Assembly: GCA_049999805.1 (NCBI GenBank) | Contig: JBNGIO010005405.1 | Coordinates: forward strand, 1-64,000 | Length of the DNA: 64,000 nt | Source: Folioceros fuciformis | Lineage: Eukaryota; Anthocerotophyta; Anthocerotopsida; Anthocerotales | Direction of reading: 5' to 3' | Part shown: positions 1-11,193 of the stretch, in pieces | How the letters are laid out: each line of letters begins with the position of its first letter | Position numbering within the stretch: position 1 is the first letter of the stretch | Position numbers and translations under genes: made by a program | Notes under the pieces: generated by a model | Seen by the model: the letters and a program-made list of their open reading frames with translations, nothing else | What the model was told of the DNA's origin: nothing | Databases searched by the model: none

Positions 1-1316
1 TGACTGAAGTTACACTTGCAAATAGACGTACGGTGGTTATGATCGCTATCCACCTCAATGCGCACCATGTTGGACACCCAGGGGGGGGAAAGCGACCCGT
101 CTGACACACCGTGTTAGATTAATTTGGAGACTAGTTTCGACGTGTTAGCCGGGCACTTCTAGAACGTAGATGTTAACTGAAGTTAGAACTGGCCGTTAAT
201 TAGCGGATGATTAGGGGACTGACCTGCTTGTCCGCAGTGATAGCTCGTCAATCCGACACGAGCTCTGCATGTTGCCAGAGCGGAACCCTGCAGGAAAATA
301 GGTCACGGACGTAGCTTGGAAACATTTGGTCCATGGTGATAGGGGCACGTGGCAAAATTGTATTTTGCTGGACATGGATTCATCTTATAAGTTGAGATTT
401 TGTTTTTCTCATGGGATGTATCATCAGTTCCCTGTTTTATAGGGATCTGTATTTAGAATTGTGATGCAGTGTATGTCAGATGGGAGTGTCGCCCCCCTCC
501 CCACCCGAGTATCTGTGTGAGGTAGAAGTGTCCCTAAAGTGGAGATCAAGCGGGAGTATTGGAGAGTGAGCGTAGGAATAGGTCGCCTGATTACTATGCC
601 TATGCCTAGAACGGGACCCTTACCCCTACACTAACCTCAACGGCTTCTGGTTTCGGCAGCTCCTGTATCGGGCCCTATCGTAGTCACCATATTTAAAGGG
701 GATTTATCTACCTAAATATTCGTACAGTACAGTGCAGTGCACAGTCCAGTACAGTACGCGCGCCGTTTGTGGCTCCTTTCGTGGGTACCGTCCCTCGGAC
801 CGCGATTTGTGGGTGCCCGTTTTCTAAAGCCTTTGTGTTCGTGGCGGCTTTGGCTTCGCCTTGGACTTGGCCTTGGGCCGGGGCGTGGGCCTGGGCCTGG
901 GTTTGTGTGTCACGTCCGTGGCGTGCGTGGATCCAGCCGTTTAATGTCGTGTGGACTCGATAAGCTGAGCTAGACTCTGATTCTGGTCCCGCTACATCTA
1001 AACACATAATCAATAGTCCTGTATTCTACTTGTGTTTAAATTATATTGGTCACTATACAGCTTTGTACTTGAATCCTCGAAGATGTATTTGAATCATGTT
1101 GCACTTCATGACCCTTACTATCAACGACCTCTTCGATTGGGTTATGTGTGGCATTTGTATCATATTCATCCATATGTATCTATAGACAGAAGTATAACAA
1201 TGTTGGCCACTAGCCACCTCCTCATTCAGATTGAACTCATGCTTTAATTCGTAAATAACAACCTCTCCATTTGGAAAATACCATGTGTTGCTAATGTGAT
1301 TGTTACGGATCCCACT
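1..1316. other. intergenic, no gene recognised
   Basis: I see no supportable gene here. Positions about 840-900 are a low-complexity G+C-rich stretch of repeated CTTGG/CCTGGG words, which keeps several frames open on both strands by composition alone. The first 700 bases show no repeat or coding signal that I can recognise. From about 1297 the sequence enters the retroelement fragment described separately. Confidence 0.5.
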
Positions 1317-1876
1317 AGGGATTCGATTTCCGAACATGTCAATCATCAACCCTCTGGTTGGGCAGTAGAGGGTAGGGATTCGATTTCCGAGAATGTCAAT
1401 CATCAACCCTCTGGTTGGGCAGTAGAGGGTTGTGCAAGTACCAAAGTCCATAAATATTCTCCCTCTGGTTGGGCAGTAGAGGGTTGTGCAAGTACCAAAG
1501 TCCATAAATATTCTCCCTCTGGTTGGGGCAGTAGAGGGTTGTGCAAGTACCAAAGTCCATAAATATTCTCCCTTGCAACACGAGCATACTTTCATTCCCT
1601 GCTCTTAAGACTCATGGGGCTATGAGCAAGGACTTTTCAAGGTTTATCAGAGAGTGCGCTAAGGTTTATGACAGCACTAGGAATGGTGTTCTCCCTCTTT
1701 CCTACATGATGGCCTTCTTTCAACAACTCGAACCTATTGCTTTGCAACGAGCATTGGCCAATACGGTTTTTAGAATAGCAACAAACGCAAGTCAATCGAC
1801 TTCTTCTGCACCGGTGGTAGGTAGGCCTTTTGTTATTCTAGATCATGACATTTTGGGAGCAATAGGTAGTTTTTGA
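1297..1876 (+). mobile_element. retroelement reverse-transcriptase tail fragment, copy 1
   Basis: The plus strand reads DPTRDSISEHV at about 1302-1340. After an inserted minisatellite it reads HGAMSKDFSRF (about 1612) and ALANTVF (about 1753), ending near DILGAIGSF. The same blocks recur in the same order on the minus strand at about 29.6-29.0 kb, and in part at 43.1 kb, so this is a dispersed family. The pattern DPTR, then a KDF-S-RF block, then an LQRA-LAN block resembles, from memory, the C-terminal tail of plant retroelement reverse-transcriptase ORFs. That identity is inference. The copy is not intact: there is no RT core, and the middle is replaced by tandem repeats. Confidence 0.5.
1317..1573. 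repeat. mosaic minisatellite with hairpin core
   Basis: There are four full units plus one partial. Two units of about 57 nt (1317-1373, 1374-1430) begin with GGGATTCGATTTCCGA. Two of 54-55 nt (1431-1484, 1485-1539) and a partial (1540-1573) begin with TGTGCAAGTACCAAAG. Both types share a core of about 22 nt containing CTCTGGTTGGGCAGTAGAG. ACCCTCT and AGAGGGT on either side of the loop can form a 6-7 bp stem with an 11-nt loop in every full unit. The array lies inside the retroelement fragment, between its DPTR and KDFSRF blocks. Confidence 0.85.
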
Positions 1877-2178
1877 GAATGATATTCGAAGGGGCTAGTA
1901 CACTTTTTTGCCTTTGGCTCTACTCGGGTTGTTCCTCCAATCTTTGGAGTAGATGGAACTTATCTCTTTTTCAATTATAGAAAATACCGCATATGAGAAT
2001 ATACGTGACATTTGAGTTACATTGGTCTTCAAACACATGGTTTCAATAACGTTGGTCATAAGCAACCTCTTCATTGGGATCATTTGGATCACTATAACCC
2101 ATCTCGTCATCATGTTCATAAACATGTGCGACATTTGAATGACTAGGACCATTTATGACATTCCAATGATTTCCTACT
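1877..2178. other. AT-rich spacer between repeats, no gene seen
   Basis: The stretch between the retroelement fragment and the 33-bp array has short open frames on both strands, but none with recognisable protein features. Imperfect repeats of a TTGGTCATAAGCAACC/TTGGGATCATTTGGATC type are visible at about 2050-2095. Confidence 0.4.
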
Positions 2179-2505
2179 CATATGGAACATCCTCCTCATT
2201 TGATTCGTGCTCATATGGGACATACTCTCATTTTATTGGAGCCGATATGGGACATACTCCTCATTTGATTGGAGCGGATATGAGACATACTCCTCATTTG
2301 ATTGGAGCTCAGATGGTACATACTCCTCATTCGATTGTTGCTCAGATGGGACATACTCCTCATTTGATTGGTGCTCAGATGGGACNNNNNNNNNNATTTG
2401 ATTGGTGCTCAGATGGGACATACTCCTCATTTGATTGGTGCTTAGATGGGACATACTCCTTATTCGATTGTTGCTCAAATGGGACATGTTCCTTATTTGA
2501 ATCAT
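2179..2505. repeat. 33-bp tandem array (about 10 units, contains N gap)
   Basis: About ten head-to-tail copies of a 33-bp unit, typified by GATGGGACATACTCCTCATT followed by TGATTGGTGCTCA, run from 2179 to 2505. One unit is interrupted by ten Ns (2386-2395), so copy number is uncertain. Because 33 is a multiple of 3, the array is translatable. On the minus strand it encodes an 11-residue repeat SNEEYVPSEHQ that continues the coiled-coil ORF upstream of it. Confidence 0.85.
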
Positions 2506-3211
2506 AATAACCATCATTTGCTCTACCATAAGGATCAAATGCCACAGACGAATACGAAACATGTTCATCACAATCCATCTTTCCTTTCACATCATGTTGC
2601 ACATGCACATCATATTGCATATGCATATCATCTCGCATATTCATATCATAGTAACAATGACCCCTCTCTCCACTTGAATAATTTCCCTTATTTAAGTTAA
2701 GTGGGCTATTGCCCACCCTACTATTTGCATCCATATTATCTACTATTTGAGTCATATTAGGGATATTGAATCTATGTCTTTCCATTGTATCAAGTCTTTG
2801 ACTTTCCATTTTGCTTTGCATTTCAAGTCTTTGTCTTTCGGTCATGATGTTCATTTCTTGTCTTGAGATGTTGAGAGTATCTTCTAATTCTAGAGTTTGC
2901 CTTTTCAAAATGTAAGACATTTCAAGTCTTTGTTTCTTGATAATCTCATCCATTTCCCATCTTTGTCCTTGGATAACATTGTCCATTTCTATCCTTTGTT
3001 GTTGAAAGATAATATGCCTTTCCCATTCTTCCATGGGATGGGTTACATCACGTCTCTGTTTTTCCATCACTTCTTGCATTGTAAGTCTTTGTCTTTCGAT
3101 AATTACATCCATTTCTCGTCGATGACTTCCGATAATTACATCCACTTGCATTCTCTGTCTTTGGATGTTATTGTCCATTTCCAATCTTTGTCTCCCAATA
3201 TAATCGTCCAT
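2233..3211 (-). CDS. hypothetical protein with hendecad coiled coil and 11-residue C-terminal repeats
   Basis: An open frame of at least 278 codons starts at 3211. Its first 145 or so residues are about twelve consecutive 11-residue repeats of the type RQRLEMDNNIQ, RQRMQVDVIIG, SHRREMDVIIE, with one insertion near residues 55-62. An 11-residue period is typical of hendecad (right-handed) coiled coils. A linker with MHMQYDVHVQHDV repeats follows, then SNEEYVPSEHQ repeats encoded by the 33-bp array. The 10-N gap at 2386-2395 shifts the frame on paper; beyond it the same repeats continue in another frame to a stop near 2233. No known domain is recognised. It could be a transposon-associated protein or a frame kept open by repeat expansion. 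Confidence 0.35.
2386..2395. other. assembly gap of 10 N
   Basis: Ten Ns inside the 33-bp tandem array; probably a collapsed repeat join of unknown true length. Confidence 0.95.
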
Positions 3212-4411
3212 TTTTAATCTTGGTCTTTAAAAGATATGGCGAATAATATTGCCTACACCAAAGAAAGAATGCCAATGCTGAGCAACTATAAGTACAATAC
3301 AAAAAGGTGCCCACAAGTATTGAAAGAAAGAGAATGCTAAGTTAAGAAAATAAGTCTATGGTGTATAGTTTATTCAAAAGAGGTCCCATCAACTTCAAAC
3401 AAGATAGGGAGAGACTTAGAGTGGATTGAAAAAAAAAGGAATGAGCTGAAGAAAAAGGGTGACTAGCCCCTACAAAAATCAACCTTGCAAGTATCTATGC
3501 CTCTAAGATGTCATGGTTGGATATATTGAAAGCCTACCTGTACCTAAGGCCGCTGATGATGCTAAACTTGCACTAGTAGCGCATGTGTAACTTATGTTTG
3601 CTAGGGCTATTTGTAGAACAAGTAGTATATGTGTAAACTACGTTCACTACGGCTCTTCGTAGAACAAAGACAACATGCTCATGAAAGAAGGCCACCAAAT
3701 GTGATATGAGCTTTATGGGAGATTGTGAGGCCTTTTTATACTGGATGATGTGTTAGGGTTTTATAAGAATAACTAGTTCTAAAGTGTCTTTTTGACTAAA
3801 ACACCAAATCAAGCATGTAATATTTTTAGCATCTTGATATAGAGTTAAATGCTAAACTTAGAAGCTAGTGGATTTTAATGGATGTATCTATGTTCTTTCA
3901 AAATCAAGAAAAAAACTTGATATTTAAAATATGAATCTTAGTAACCCTTTAGTTTCTAACCTTATTTTTTTACTATTTTGGAGGTGATACGAAATGCAAA
4001 AATTTATTTCTTCAACAAGTTGATTATGGGTATGCATTTCCCAAGGCCAATCTCTTAGCACAAGGGTATTTTGTTATCAACCTAGCAATGAAACCATTTT
4101 CCTAAAGGGTATTTTATTATCAACCTAGCAATGAAACTATTTTCCTAATTTCTAATTAAAAAAACTATCATTTATTTAAGGACACTCTGTGATATCGCTT
4201 ATTTAATGACACTCATACCAAGCATTGTTCTTCTCTATCTCCTTGTAATTAAGGAATTCTCTTCTTTTTCTCTCCATTACATGGAGTTTAGGCACATTTA
4301 CGCGTGTTTTCTCCATTATATGATACTTATTCCCGTTTTCTCCATTACATGATGTTCATGTGTATTTTGCAAAAGGTTACATTTAATCACAATGTACTCC
4401 GTTTGACGAGC
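3212..4411. other. AT-rich intergenic stretch with short tandem duplication
   Basis: No gene is recognised. The stretch is markedly AT-rich compared with the gene-dense part of the window. A tandem duplication of about 42 bp is seen at about 4063-4147 (TATCAACCTAGCAATGAAAC occurs twice). A diverged pair of segments ending in GTAGAACAA occurs at about 3575-3668. Confidence 0.5.
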
Positions 4412-4483
4412 TGAACCCGACGTGAATCGAACACGCAACCTTCTGATCTGGAGTCAGACGCGCTACCATTGCGCCACGGATCC
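4412..4483 (-). tRNA. tRNA-Trp (anticodon CCA)
   Basis: The reverse complement gives a 72-nt cloverleaf with no intron. The acceptor stem pairs GGATCCG with the 3' CGGGTTC region, the D-arm holds GCGCAATGGTAGCGC, the anticodon loop is CTCCA-flanked with anticodon CCA, and the T-arm is GTGTTCGATTCACG. The sequence matches what I remember of the standard nuclear tRNA-Trp of land plants essentially throughout. CCA is not genome-encoded, as expected for a eukaryotic nuclear tRNA. A short T-run (AAAA on the plus strand near 4370) lies downstream and could serve as the Pol III terminator. Confidence 0.96.
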
Positions 4484-5443
4484 CCTGACATCAATTGCTA
4501 TCAGTTATGGTTAACTCTTCAATAGTTTTCGTCCCAGTCGCGTGTTCACCAGCAGTGTCGTGCATGGAAGATAACGTGAGATGGATAATGGGCTTCTGAT
4601 GTTGCAAAAGCGTTGGAACGTAGGTGCATAGTAAACGCGATCTGCCGGATCGTACAAGCAAAACGTAACCAAGACCACAAGGTCCACCAATCACAGAAGG
4701 CGGCCATCAACCTGGGAGAATCTCTTCTGGATTTGTGTAATCACAGTGTGTCTGGCTTACTCACACCCATCCTCCTGCTTGCAACCATCTACATACACGC
4801 AGGCACAGTGCATGAGCTGAGCTGAGTCCCAAGTCTGCTTAACATGTGCAACGAGAGAGATCCGAATCAGCACACAAGTTTGCAAACTCGATGGGAACAA
4901 CGAGCTTGTTCTGATAGTCGTGCACTACTTCCGGGCTCAAAGGCTGCGACGACGAGGCAAGTTGCTGGCTGCAGGGTTGAGGAAGGATAGGGCAGCGGAC
5001 TCTGACACCAAATCGGAAGTAACCATGGGCAATGGACACCAGAGGTGACGATACTCCCAACCGTGCCCGGGGCTCATCTTCAGTGACCAATACTCTCAGT
5101 TCCTACAACGACACGTGTAGTCGGGACAGGTTCCACTAGGTGAGGCGCACTAAGTGCTTGCGAAATTAGAATACTGTAGATGGCAGGCGGTTTCTACTTC
5201 AGACAAAGGGGTCCCAGGCGATGGCTGCTATGTATAGTGGGAATGTTTACCGTCTCGCATGCCAAGACTGGTAACGCAAGATCTGGCAAGGGGGCCGAAT
5301 TTGTCGTTTCACTTGGCCTAAGCCCCTTCTTACGGAAGTTCGCAGTCCAGAGACGTTTACGGTCGGTGGTGGAGTAAAGTGCTCTTCTAGTGCTTGCCAG
5401 CTTCTGGCATTGTGTCCTGCAGCTGTTCGCAGTGCGTACCGCG
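4484..5443. other. intergenic, upstream region of the SDR gene
   Basis: Only short unrelated open frames are seen, none with recognisable protein features. The stretch probably holds the promoters of the tRNA gene (upstream on the minus strand) and of the SDR gene that starts at 5444. Confidence 0.4.
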
Positions 5444-7484
5444 ATGGGCGTGCTGCTGTGGGTAGGAATAACTCTGGCCGTCGCGGCCATAGTGCACTTC
5501 GTCTATCTCATATCCAAGGCCGATGGTATGGGGATTGTGCTGTTTGGATGTTGTTGTTGAGATGTGAGGGACTGCGCCGTCCAAAGCCCTAAACTATGCA
5601 TGTCATGGCAGGAGACATCATCTTGATGAGTAAGGGGCCCGTACCTCCGCAAGCATTCGAAGACAAAGTTCGTATCTTGCATGGGGGTGATTTTTTTTTT
5701 TTCCTGAATTTCTCTGAGCGGAACAACAATTAGTGGTGCTGAATGTTTGCAATCATCTTGGTCTACAGGTCGTGTGGATTACGGGGGCAAGTCAAGGAAT
5801 TGGTAACTTTCACTAAGTTGAAGTCGAAACATTGAGTATGTGTGCCTGGATCTTGGTTTGGTTAACACTGTCTGCAACTGCTCTCTGGAATGTGAACAAC
5901 AGGTGAAGCCCTTGCAAAGGATTTTGCACGCTTGGGAGCTAGGCTGATCATTTCCTCACGGAGACAGGAACAGCTGGAAAGAGTCAAAGGGGAGCTTGTT
6001 GGTAGGTGGTGTGGAGTTATGTAGCATCGTTTGTGGGACTACAGAACGCTTTGAGCTCTGAGATTGTCCGGTTTGGCAGGAAAGCATGCTCGTGATGGAG
6101 TTGTCATCCTACCCTTTGACTTAACTGCGGACGCAGCATCGCTTCAGGAAGCAGCGCAAAAAGCAGAAGCGGCATTCGATGGAGCTGGAGTTGACTACCT
6201 TGTTCACAATGCAGCTCATCCCCGAGCTGTATGTTGCTACGTCACAGATTTGATGTGGAACTGCTGTACTCAATTTGACACCCTTTTTCTAACTCAGCCC
6301 TCCTCAACGTCCAGAGAAGTGCAGCCATGGATGTGCCGGAAGACGTTCTTCAGGTTGATGCTGGTCGACATAGCTCATATTGTATGATGTGCAATTTTAC
6401 AAGGGCTTGTATTCTTTCCGTCTCTTGGAAATTGTGGTGTTGTGAGGTTCAACGTCGTCTGTGCATGCAGGCCACGTTCAATATCAATGTCCTCGGTGTC
6501 ATCAGGTTAACCAACCTGGTACTTCCTGCGATGCTACGCAGGAACCAAGGGCATGTTGTCGTTGTAAGTCCAGCTCTTGACCTAACATGCCTGCGGAATA
6601 TTGATGACGTGCTTCTGGTCGTGCTAGAGAAGTGTAGAGCAAAAGTTTTAAGTGTTGTATTTGTTTGTGTAGGTGAGCAGTGCTGCTGGGAGGATACCAG
6701 CTCCTGGTCAGTCCGTTTATGCAGCCTCAAAGCATGCCGTACATGGTTACTTCGATTCTCTACGATCAGAGGTACCGCTCAAATAGTCTTTGCAATCAGC
6801 CTTCATGTTCCTTACAGGTTGCAATGGACTGAACTCTTTTCTGGACTGTTTCAAGTCAACATTTGGGTACACAACGCACTAACACAGTGTGCTCAAACTT
6901 GTCAGATTGGCAAACAAGGGATCAAGTTCACACTTGTTTGTCCTGGTCCAATAGATGTGGGATCTTACCCAGCAGATAAATCATTCAAATCCCAAGAAGA
7001 GGTAAGCATCCGGCTAGGTCGATATCCCCACTTTGGCTGCTATCTTGTACAAGTTCCTGTGAATCATGTCGGCTCGTGCTTTCTGAACAGGGACGCTTGG
7101 GAGTGTCAAGATGTTCCGAGCTTATCCTGAAAGCAACCCTGCATGGGCTTGACGAAGCATGGATTTCACGACATGTGAGGTTTCCAATGCTGTGGGAACA
7201 CCCTTTGTATGTAGGCAACGCATTTTTTAAAGTTAGTGTTTTGTCTGACCCCTTTTTATGGATTGCAGCCCATTCTTCTCCTTTTGTATGTGTTCCGTTA
7301 CTTCCCGGCCCTTGGTTCCGTTGTCATAAAAAAGGTAAATCTCTACCCATGAGTGATGGTCACAAAGAGGACTCGTTTCAGGCGCTTCTTTATATTTCCA
7401 ACACGGTTTCAGGTTGGACCAAAACGTGTCGCAGCGGCGAAAGATGGAAAGGACATTTACAGCACAAGGTTACTATTTAAGTAA
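5444..7484 (+). CDS. short-chain dehydrogenase/reductase, DHRS7-like (12 exons)
   Basis: A membrane-associated NAD(P)-dependent SDR of about 322 residues. Exons by GT-AG and phase: 5444-5525, 5612-5667, 5769-5802, 5903-6001, 6080-6228, 6315-6353, 6471-6563, 6673-6771, 6906-7001, 7091-7174, 7269-7334, 7413-7484. The N-terminus (MGVLLWVGITLAVAAIVHFV) is a membrane anchor. The cofactor motif TGASQGIG, the NAA motif, the catalytic Ser in VSSAAG, YAASK (Tyr and Lys) and the CPGPI segment all appear in order. A second hydrophobic stretch, PILLLLYVFRYFPALG, lies near the C-terminus, as in the plant DHRS7-like group. Exon lengths sum to 969 nt. The acceptor at 6315 was chosen over an earlier AG because it keeps frame and family length. 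The substrate is unknown. Confidence 0.92.
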
Positions 7485-7733
7485 ACCTGACACGAAGGTT
7501 ATGTACATGGACAGTGGACTGATCCACAGTATCGAAGAAGACGAAAGCACACCAAAGAAAGAGAAGACGCACGCCACATATATATCTTCCCTGGGCTGAA
7601 CTTATGGAACTTGTCCGCATGGGCGTGTAACCTAGAGAAGTTTTCATGCTGCAGTTATGCTAGTGATAAATAATAGTTCAAACACACCTGGAATACGCCC
7701 AACTCCAAGAACTAGCTGACTTGGACCGCAAGA

Positions 7734-9052
7734 TCAGAACAAGGAGCTTTTGCCCATGAGTTTAAAAAACTCCTCTTCGTTTACTTCTCCATCCCCTGCA
7801 CCCACCAACGAGACATGTCATGTACATTCGCTCAAAATCACCCCTCCAAAGAGACAAGCAACACAAAAATACTAACCATCCCTGTCAGCCACCTCAATCA
7901 TGTCATGTATGTCTTGATCGGACAGATCCTCACCGACCTCCTTGGCAACTGCTTTCAGATTCTCGAAAGTTATCCTGCCCTGCAATACTCAAGTCTTGTC
8001 AGAGATCAAGACCAGAATCATAGGACAGCAGAAAAAATCATAGTTCAGTGGCCACACTTACAGTTGAATCACTATCAAACAGCCGAAAGGCCCTCAGAAT
8101 CTCCTCCTTCGAATCCCGTTCCCCCATCTTTTGGGTCATCATCACCAGAAACTCATCAAAGTCGATGGTTTTGCTGTTATCCTTGTCGACATCAGCAATC
8201 ATCTTCTTGATTTCCTGTCATCCCAAAAACAGCCATTAGGCCAAGCAGCTTTACCAGGACACACATACATCTTAGAAAAACTGCTAAATGTGAAGTAAGG
8301 CTATCTCCCAAAGTAAAACGTTTTGCACTGGACCCAAGAATTTGAAACTTACTGCATTGGACGGCTCAAACCCCAAGGCCCTGAAGTTGGATCACGCAGA
8401 CAGGAAACCAGTCATACGGCCGTCAAGCACCAGGCAGACGCAGGCACAAGGGTAACGTAGAGCGAGCATAGAAAAACTGGAGGTATACCTCATGGCCACC
8501 TTCAGCTCCCTTGCGTCAATGGAACCTGAAGTAATAGAGACCATCAGCACGAGCTCAGGAGGTGCTTCAATTTCACAGCGAGCTGGCCGTGATGCTTCAC
8601 ATCAAAATTTACATACCTGAGTTGTCGGTATCGAATAGATCGAATGCCTCCCTGATCTCCTCCTTCTGTTCATCTGTGGGACCGTCGCCATTCTTTTTGC
8701 GCGCTGTCTTACGGTAACCCTGACGGCCAAAACATACATTTGTCAGGCCCGCGTAGCTGCGATTGAACAAGCATGCAGCAACACTTAAACAGCTCAAGCC
8801 AAAGCATTGTGTTCGTCCTGGACCCGTAACAGTCACAGGGCAGCTTATGCACACATTGCAGAGACTGGGAGGCGGGAAAAAGCACCATGGCGGCCTGAAA
8901 AATTAGCTGCGTAGGTTGCCGGTATCCCAGGCAAGGATGAGCAAACCGCTGCGATCAGACGAGGAGCCCAGGCCCGTTATGCTTGCAAAACAGCAAACGG
9001 CAGGCTAGGCAATTTCGACGAAGCTTACCTTGGGAACGCGTCCCCCGCAAGT
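7734..9052 (-). CDS. centrin (caltractin), EF-hand protein; 5' end unresolved
   Basis: A calcium-binding protein of the centrin group, which acts in microtubule-organising centres, basal bodies or nuclear-pore mRNA export. Exons on the minus strand: about 9052-9029 (partial), 8719-8617, 8525-8489, 8380-8353, 8214-8062, 7979-7876, 7795-7734. Centrin landmarks appear in order: [88 protein letters not shown] and [17 protein letters not shown], ending KSSLF. EF-hands 1 and 4 keep acidic ligands. EF-hand 2 reads [12 protein letters not shown], with Lys where Gly is usual, so its calcium binding may be weakened. No ATG is in frame in the exon ending at 9029, so a further 5' exon is needed and I could not place it. 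Confidence 0.88.
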
Positions 9053-9454
9053 CAGTGACTGTATCTCATCGACCACACAAAGGTTCCTTATGTACTACTC
9101 CTCAGTTCTATTCAAATTTACCAATAACCCATCCAGTCCATCCATCATTTTCTTGTACAATCCACCCTAGTCCAGAAACCGTCGAAATAGAAACCGAGGA
9201 CCTCGCTTGCAACACCCTAACTCAATGCTCTGAGAACAACGATCTGGCGTCCGTAATGGATAATATCCTTGGCGTCCAGCTGCTGTTTGCACGGCGACCA
9301 AAAACGGGCAAATGGAAATGGGACGAGATGCAAACATGGCAGACGGAGAGGTTGGCGTTGCACAACGTGGCGCGCTGAAGGATAGAATGTTGCTGGCTTC
9401 TTGTGTCTCGCTCTCGTCTGGAGAGCGTGGGACCGTGGCGGTCCAAAGGTGGAT

Positions 9455-10762
9455 ATGGCGGAAACGATTCCAACCGCGTCTTCCAGAATCACGTCTGCCC
9501 TGTCATCTGGAGCACGATGTGGCGACGAGTCTTCCAGCCCCGCTGCTTCCTTCTGCACTCTTGCGCACCCTGGCTCCGGGATCCGGGTAAGGGAACTCGC
9601 GTGCATTTCTGCCGACTGTGCCGAAGATCGAAGGTCCCGAGCAGTGCCTGAATCGTATTGCGAGGTGACACGGTGTCACTCGTCCGCAGATGCAGAGCTC
9701 GCTTCTAGGGCAAGCACTCGGGAGGGGAAGCCTGCGAGCAGCACATCGTCCCAGCGCTAGCGCACGATTCGATTATTCCAAGCTGATTCGAGCCAAGAAA
9801 ACGGGAGCGTCCAAACAGTATGAGGCCGAGGTGGACAAGCCGCTGGGGTTATCTCTGGGAACTAAGGCTGGCGTCGGAGTTGTGATCACTGTAAGTTTGT
9901 TTTCGGGCTACTTGCCTAGCGGAAGGGAGGAGTCAGAGTGAGTGAGTGTGTGTGGCGAGCTCACACTGGCGGTGGCTCGCATTGTGGTAGGGCATCGACG
10001 GAGGCGGGAATGCAGCCAAGGCAGGTCTAAAGGTCGGGGACCAGATCATCTACACCAGCAGCTTCTTCGGTGACGAACTATGGCCGTCGGACAATCTGGG
10101 CTTCACCAAGACTGCAATCCAGGCTAAGCCCGATTCTGTCTACTTCGTGGTGAACAGGTTTGGGGAAACAACAAGACCTTGGCCTGCCTTGTTATTGTGC
10201 GCGGCATTGGGAATGCTGATGTATGGAATTCCTGGTATGCAGAGGCGGAGCGGTTGATGTGAAGAGGCTCCCTATTCGACCTGCGCCTCCTCGGTTTGGC
10301 AGGAAGCTGACTGACGCTCAGAAGGTACACTTCACTTCACGCCTGTGGTTTTGGTTTCGGATCCCGCAGAGCTTCTGCTTCAGGTGCCTGCATTGTCCGG
10401 GGCTCTGCAGGCGCGGGCAACGCATATTTGCTTGGACTGCGGATACATATACACCTTGACGAAGCCCTTCGAGGAACAGGTGAGCAAACTTGCTGACTGC
10501 GTGCTGTTCAGGTCCTAGGAGGTGCATGGCGAGGAGCTACTTGATATCTTGTAGCACGCAGTGACTGCCGTTCTGCTGGATGGTGTCTGCGCAGGCTGAT
10601 AATTTTCAATGTCCCCAGTGCTCTGCTCCTAAGAAGCGTTTCTCTCCATTCGACCCGGTCACGGGCAGAACTGCTGGCGGCAGCACCCCTGCTGCTGTCC
10701 TGATTGGCGTCATAGCAGGCGCGATTGCCGTCGGAGCCTTGGCCTTCTTCGGTCTACAGTAA
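9455..10762 (+). CDS. ENH1: plastid PDZ-rubredoxin protein (ENH1-like)
   Basis: Orthologue of the plant thylakoid rubredoxin-family protein ENHANCER OF SOS3-1 (272 residues predicted). Exons: 9455-9586, 9690-9890, 9991-10157, 10243-10324, 10411-10479, 10595-10762, all GT-AG and phase-consistent. The first roughly 65 residues are rich in Ser, Arg and Ala with few acids, as in a transit peptide. Next come FDYSKLIRAKKTGASKQYE, then a PDZ-like region (GVGVVIT, GNAAKAGLKVGDQII). A rubredoxin site follows with CLDCGYIY and CPQCSAPK, giving four iron-ligating Cys. A C-terminal membrane span, VLIGVIAGAIAVGALAFFG, ends the protein. Start 9455 was preferred to 9690 because the upstream exon is in frame and improves the transit peptide. 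The name is by family recognition. Confidence 0.9.
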
Positions 10763-10820
10763 GTTTTATCTTCTGAAACTCTTGAGACCTCAGCAACCCC
10801 CTAGGATCGAGTTTCAGAAG

Positions 10821-11193
10821 ATGGAGATCGACGAGCCTGCCGCCTCGCCGCTCGAACACGAACATCGAGGCGTTCGTAAAAGATACAGCGAAACGGTGAG
10901 GGTAATGGTGGTGCAGGCTTATTATAGCCCATCTTGGCGGAGCCTACCCACGCACGCACGCAATCGAAAATGTGAGCTAAAATATTTGGCAAACTCTGTT
11001 GAGTTTTATGAAAGGAGTTGTAAATTGACTTGTAATTTTGGTGACATGTTAACATAAACATGATCTCGTCATCATAATATTTTCAGCAATACGTCGTCAT
11101 CTTCAAAAACCATTCCAAAGAACAAGAATTTTATATGGAGATTTTTATGTATGACGATTTGTTGATTGCTGCACCTGAAGGGGATGGTAACAA
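10821..11193 (+). CDS. possible two-exon start of an unrecognised small gene
   Basis: An ATG at 10821 opens MEIDEPAASPLEHEH and runs 25 codons to a good donor (AAACG|GTGAGG at 10895). A possible second exon after ..TTTTCAG near 11086 reads QYVVIFKNHSKEQEF in phase and could end at a donor near 11193. The second exon is in AT-rich sequence and could be open by chance. No continuation or family was found. It could equally be an expressed fragment or nothing. Confidence 0.2.

Noticed and set aside
708-1013. Overlapping open frames on both strands rich in Gln/Ala or Trp/Leu/Gly
   Set aside because: They come from a low-complexity G+C-rich run; no start context, splice signals or known domain.
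1317-1573. CRISPR-like array
   Set aside because: Units are directly abutting and share most of their length; there are no unique spacers, and the DNA is plant nuclear.
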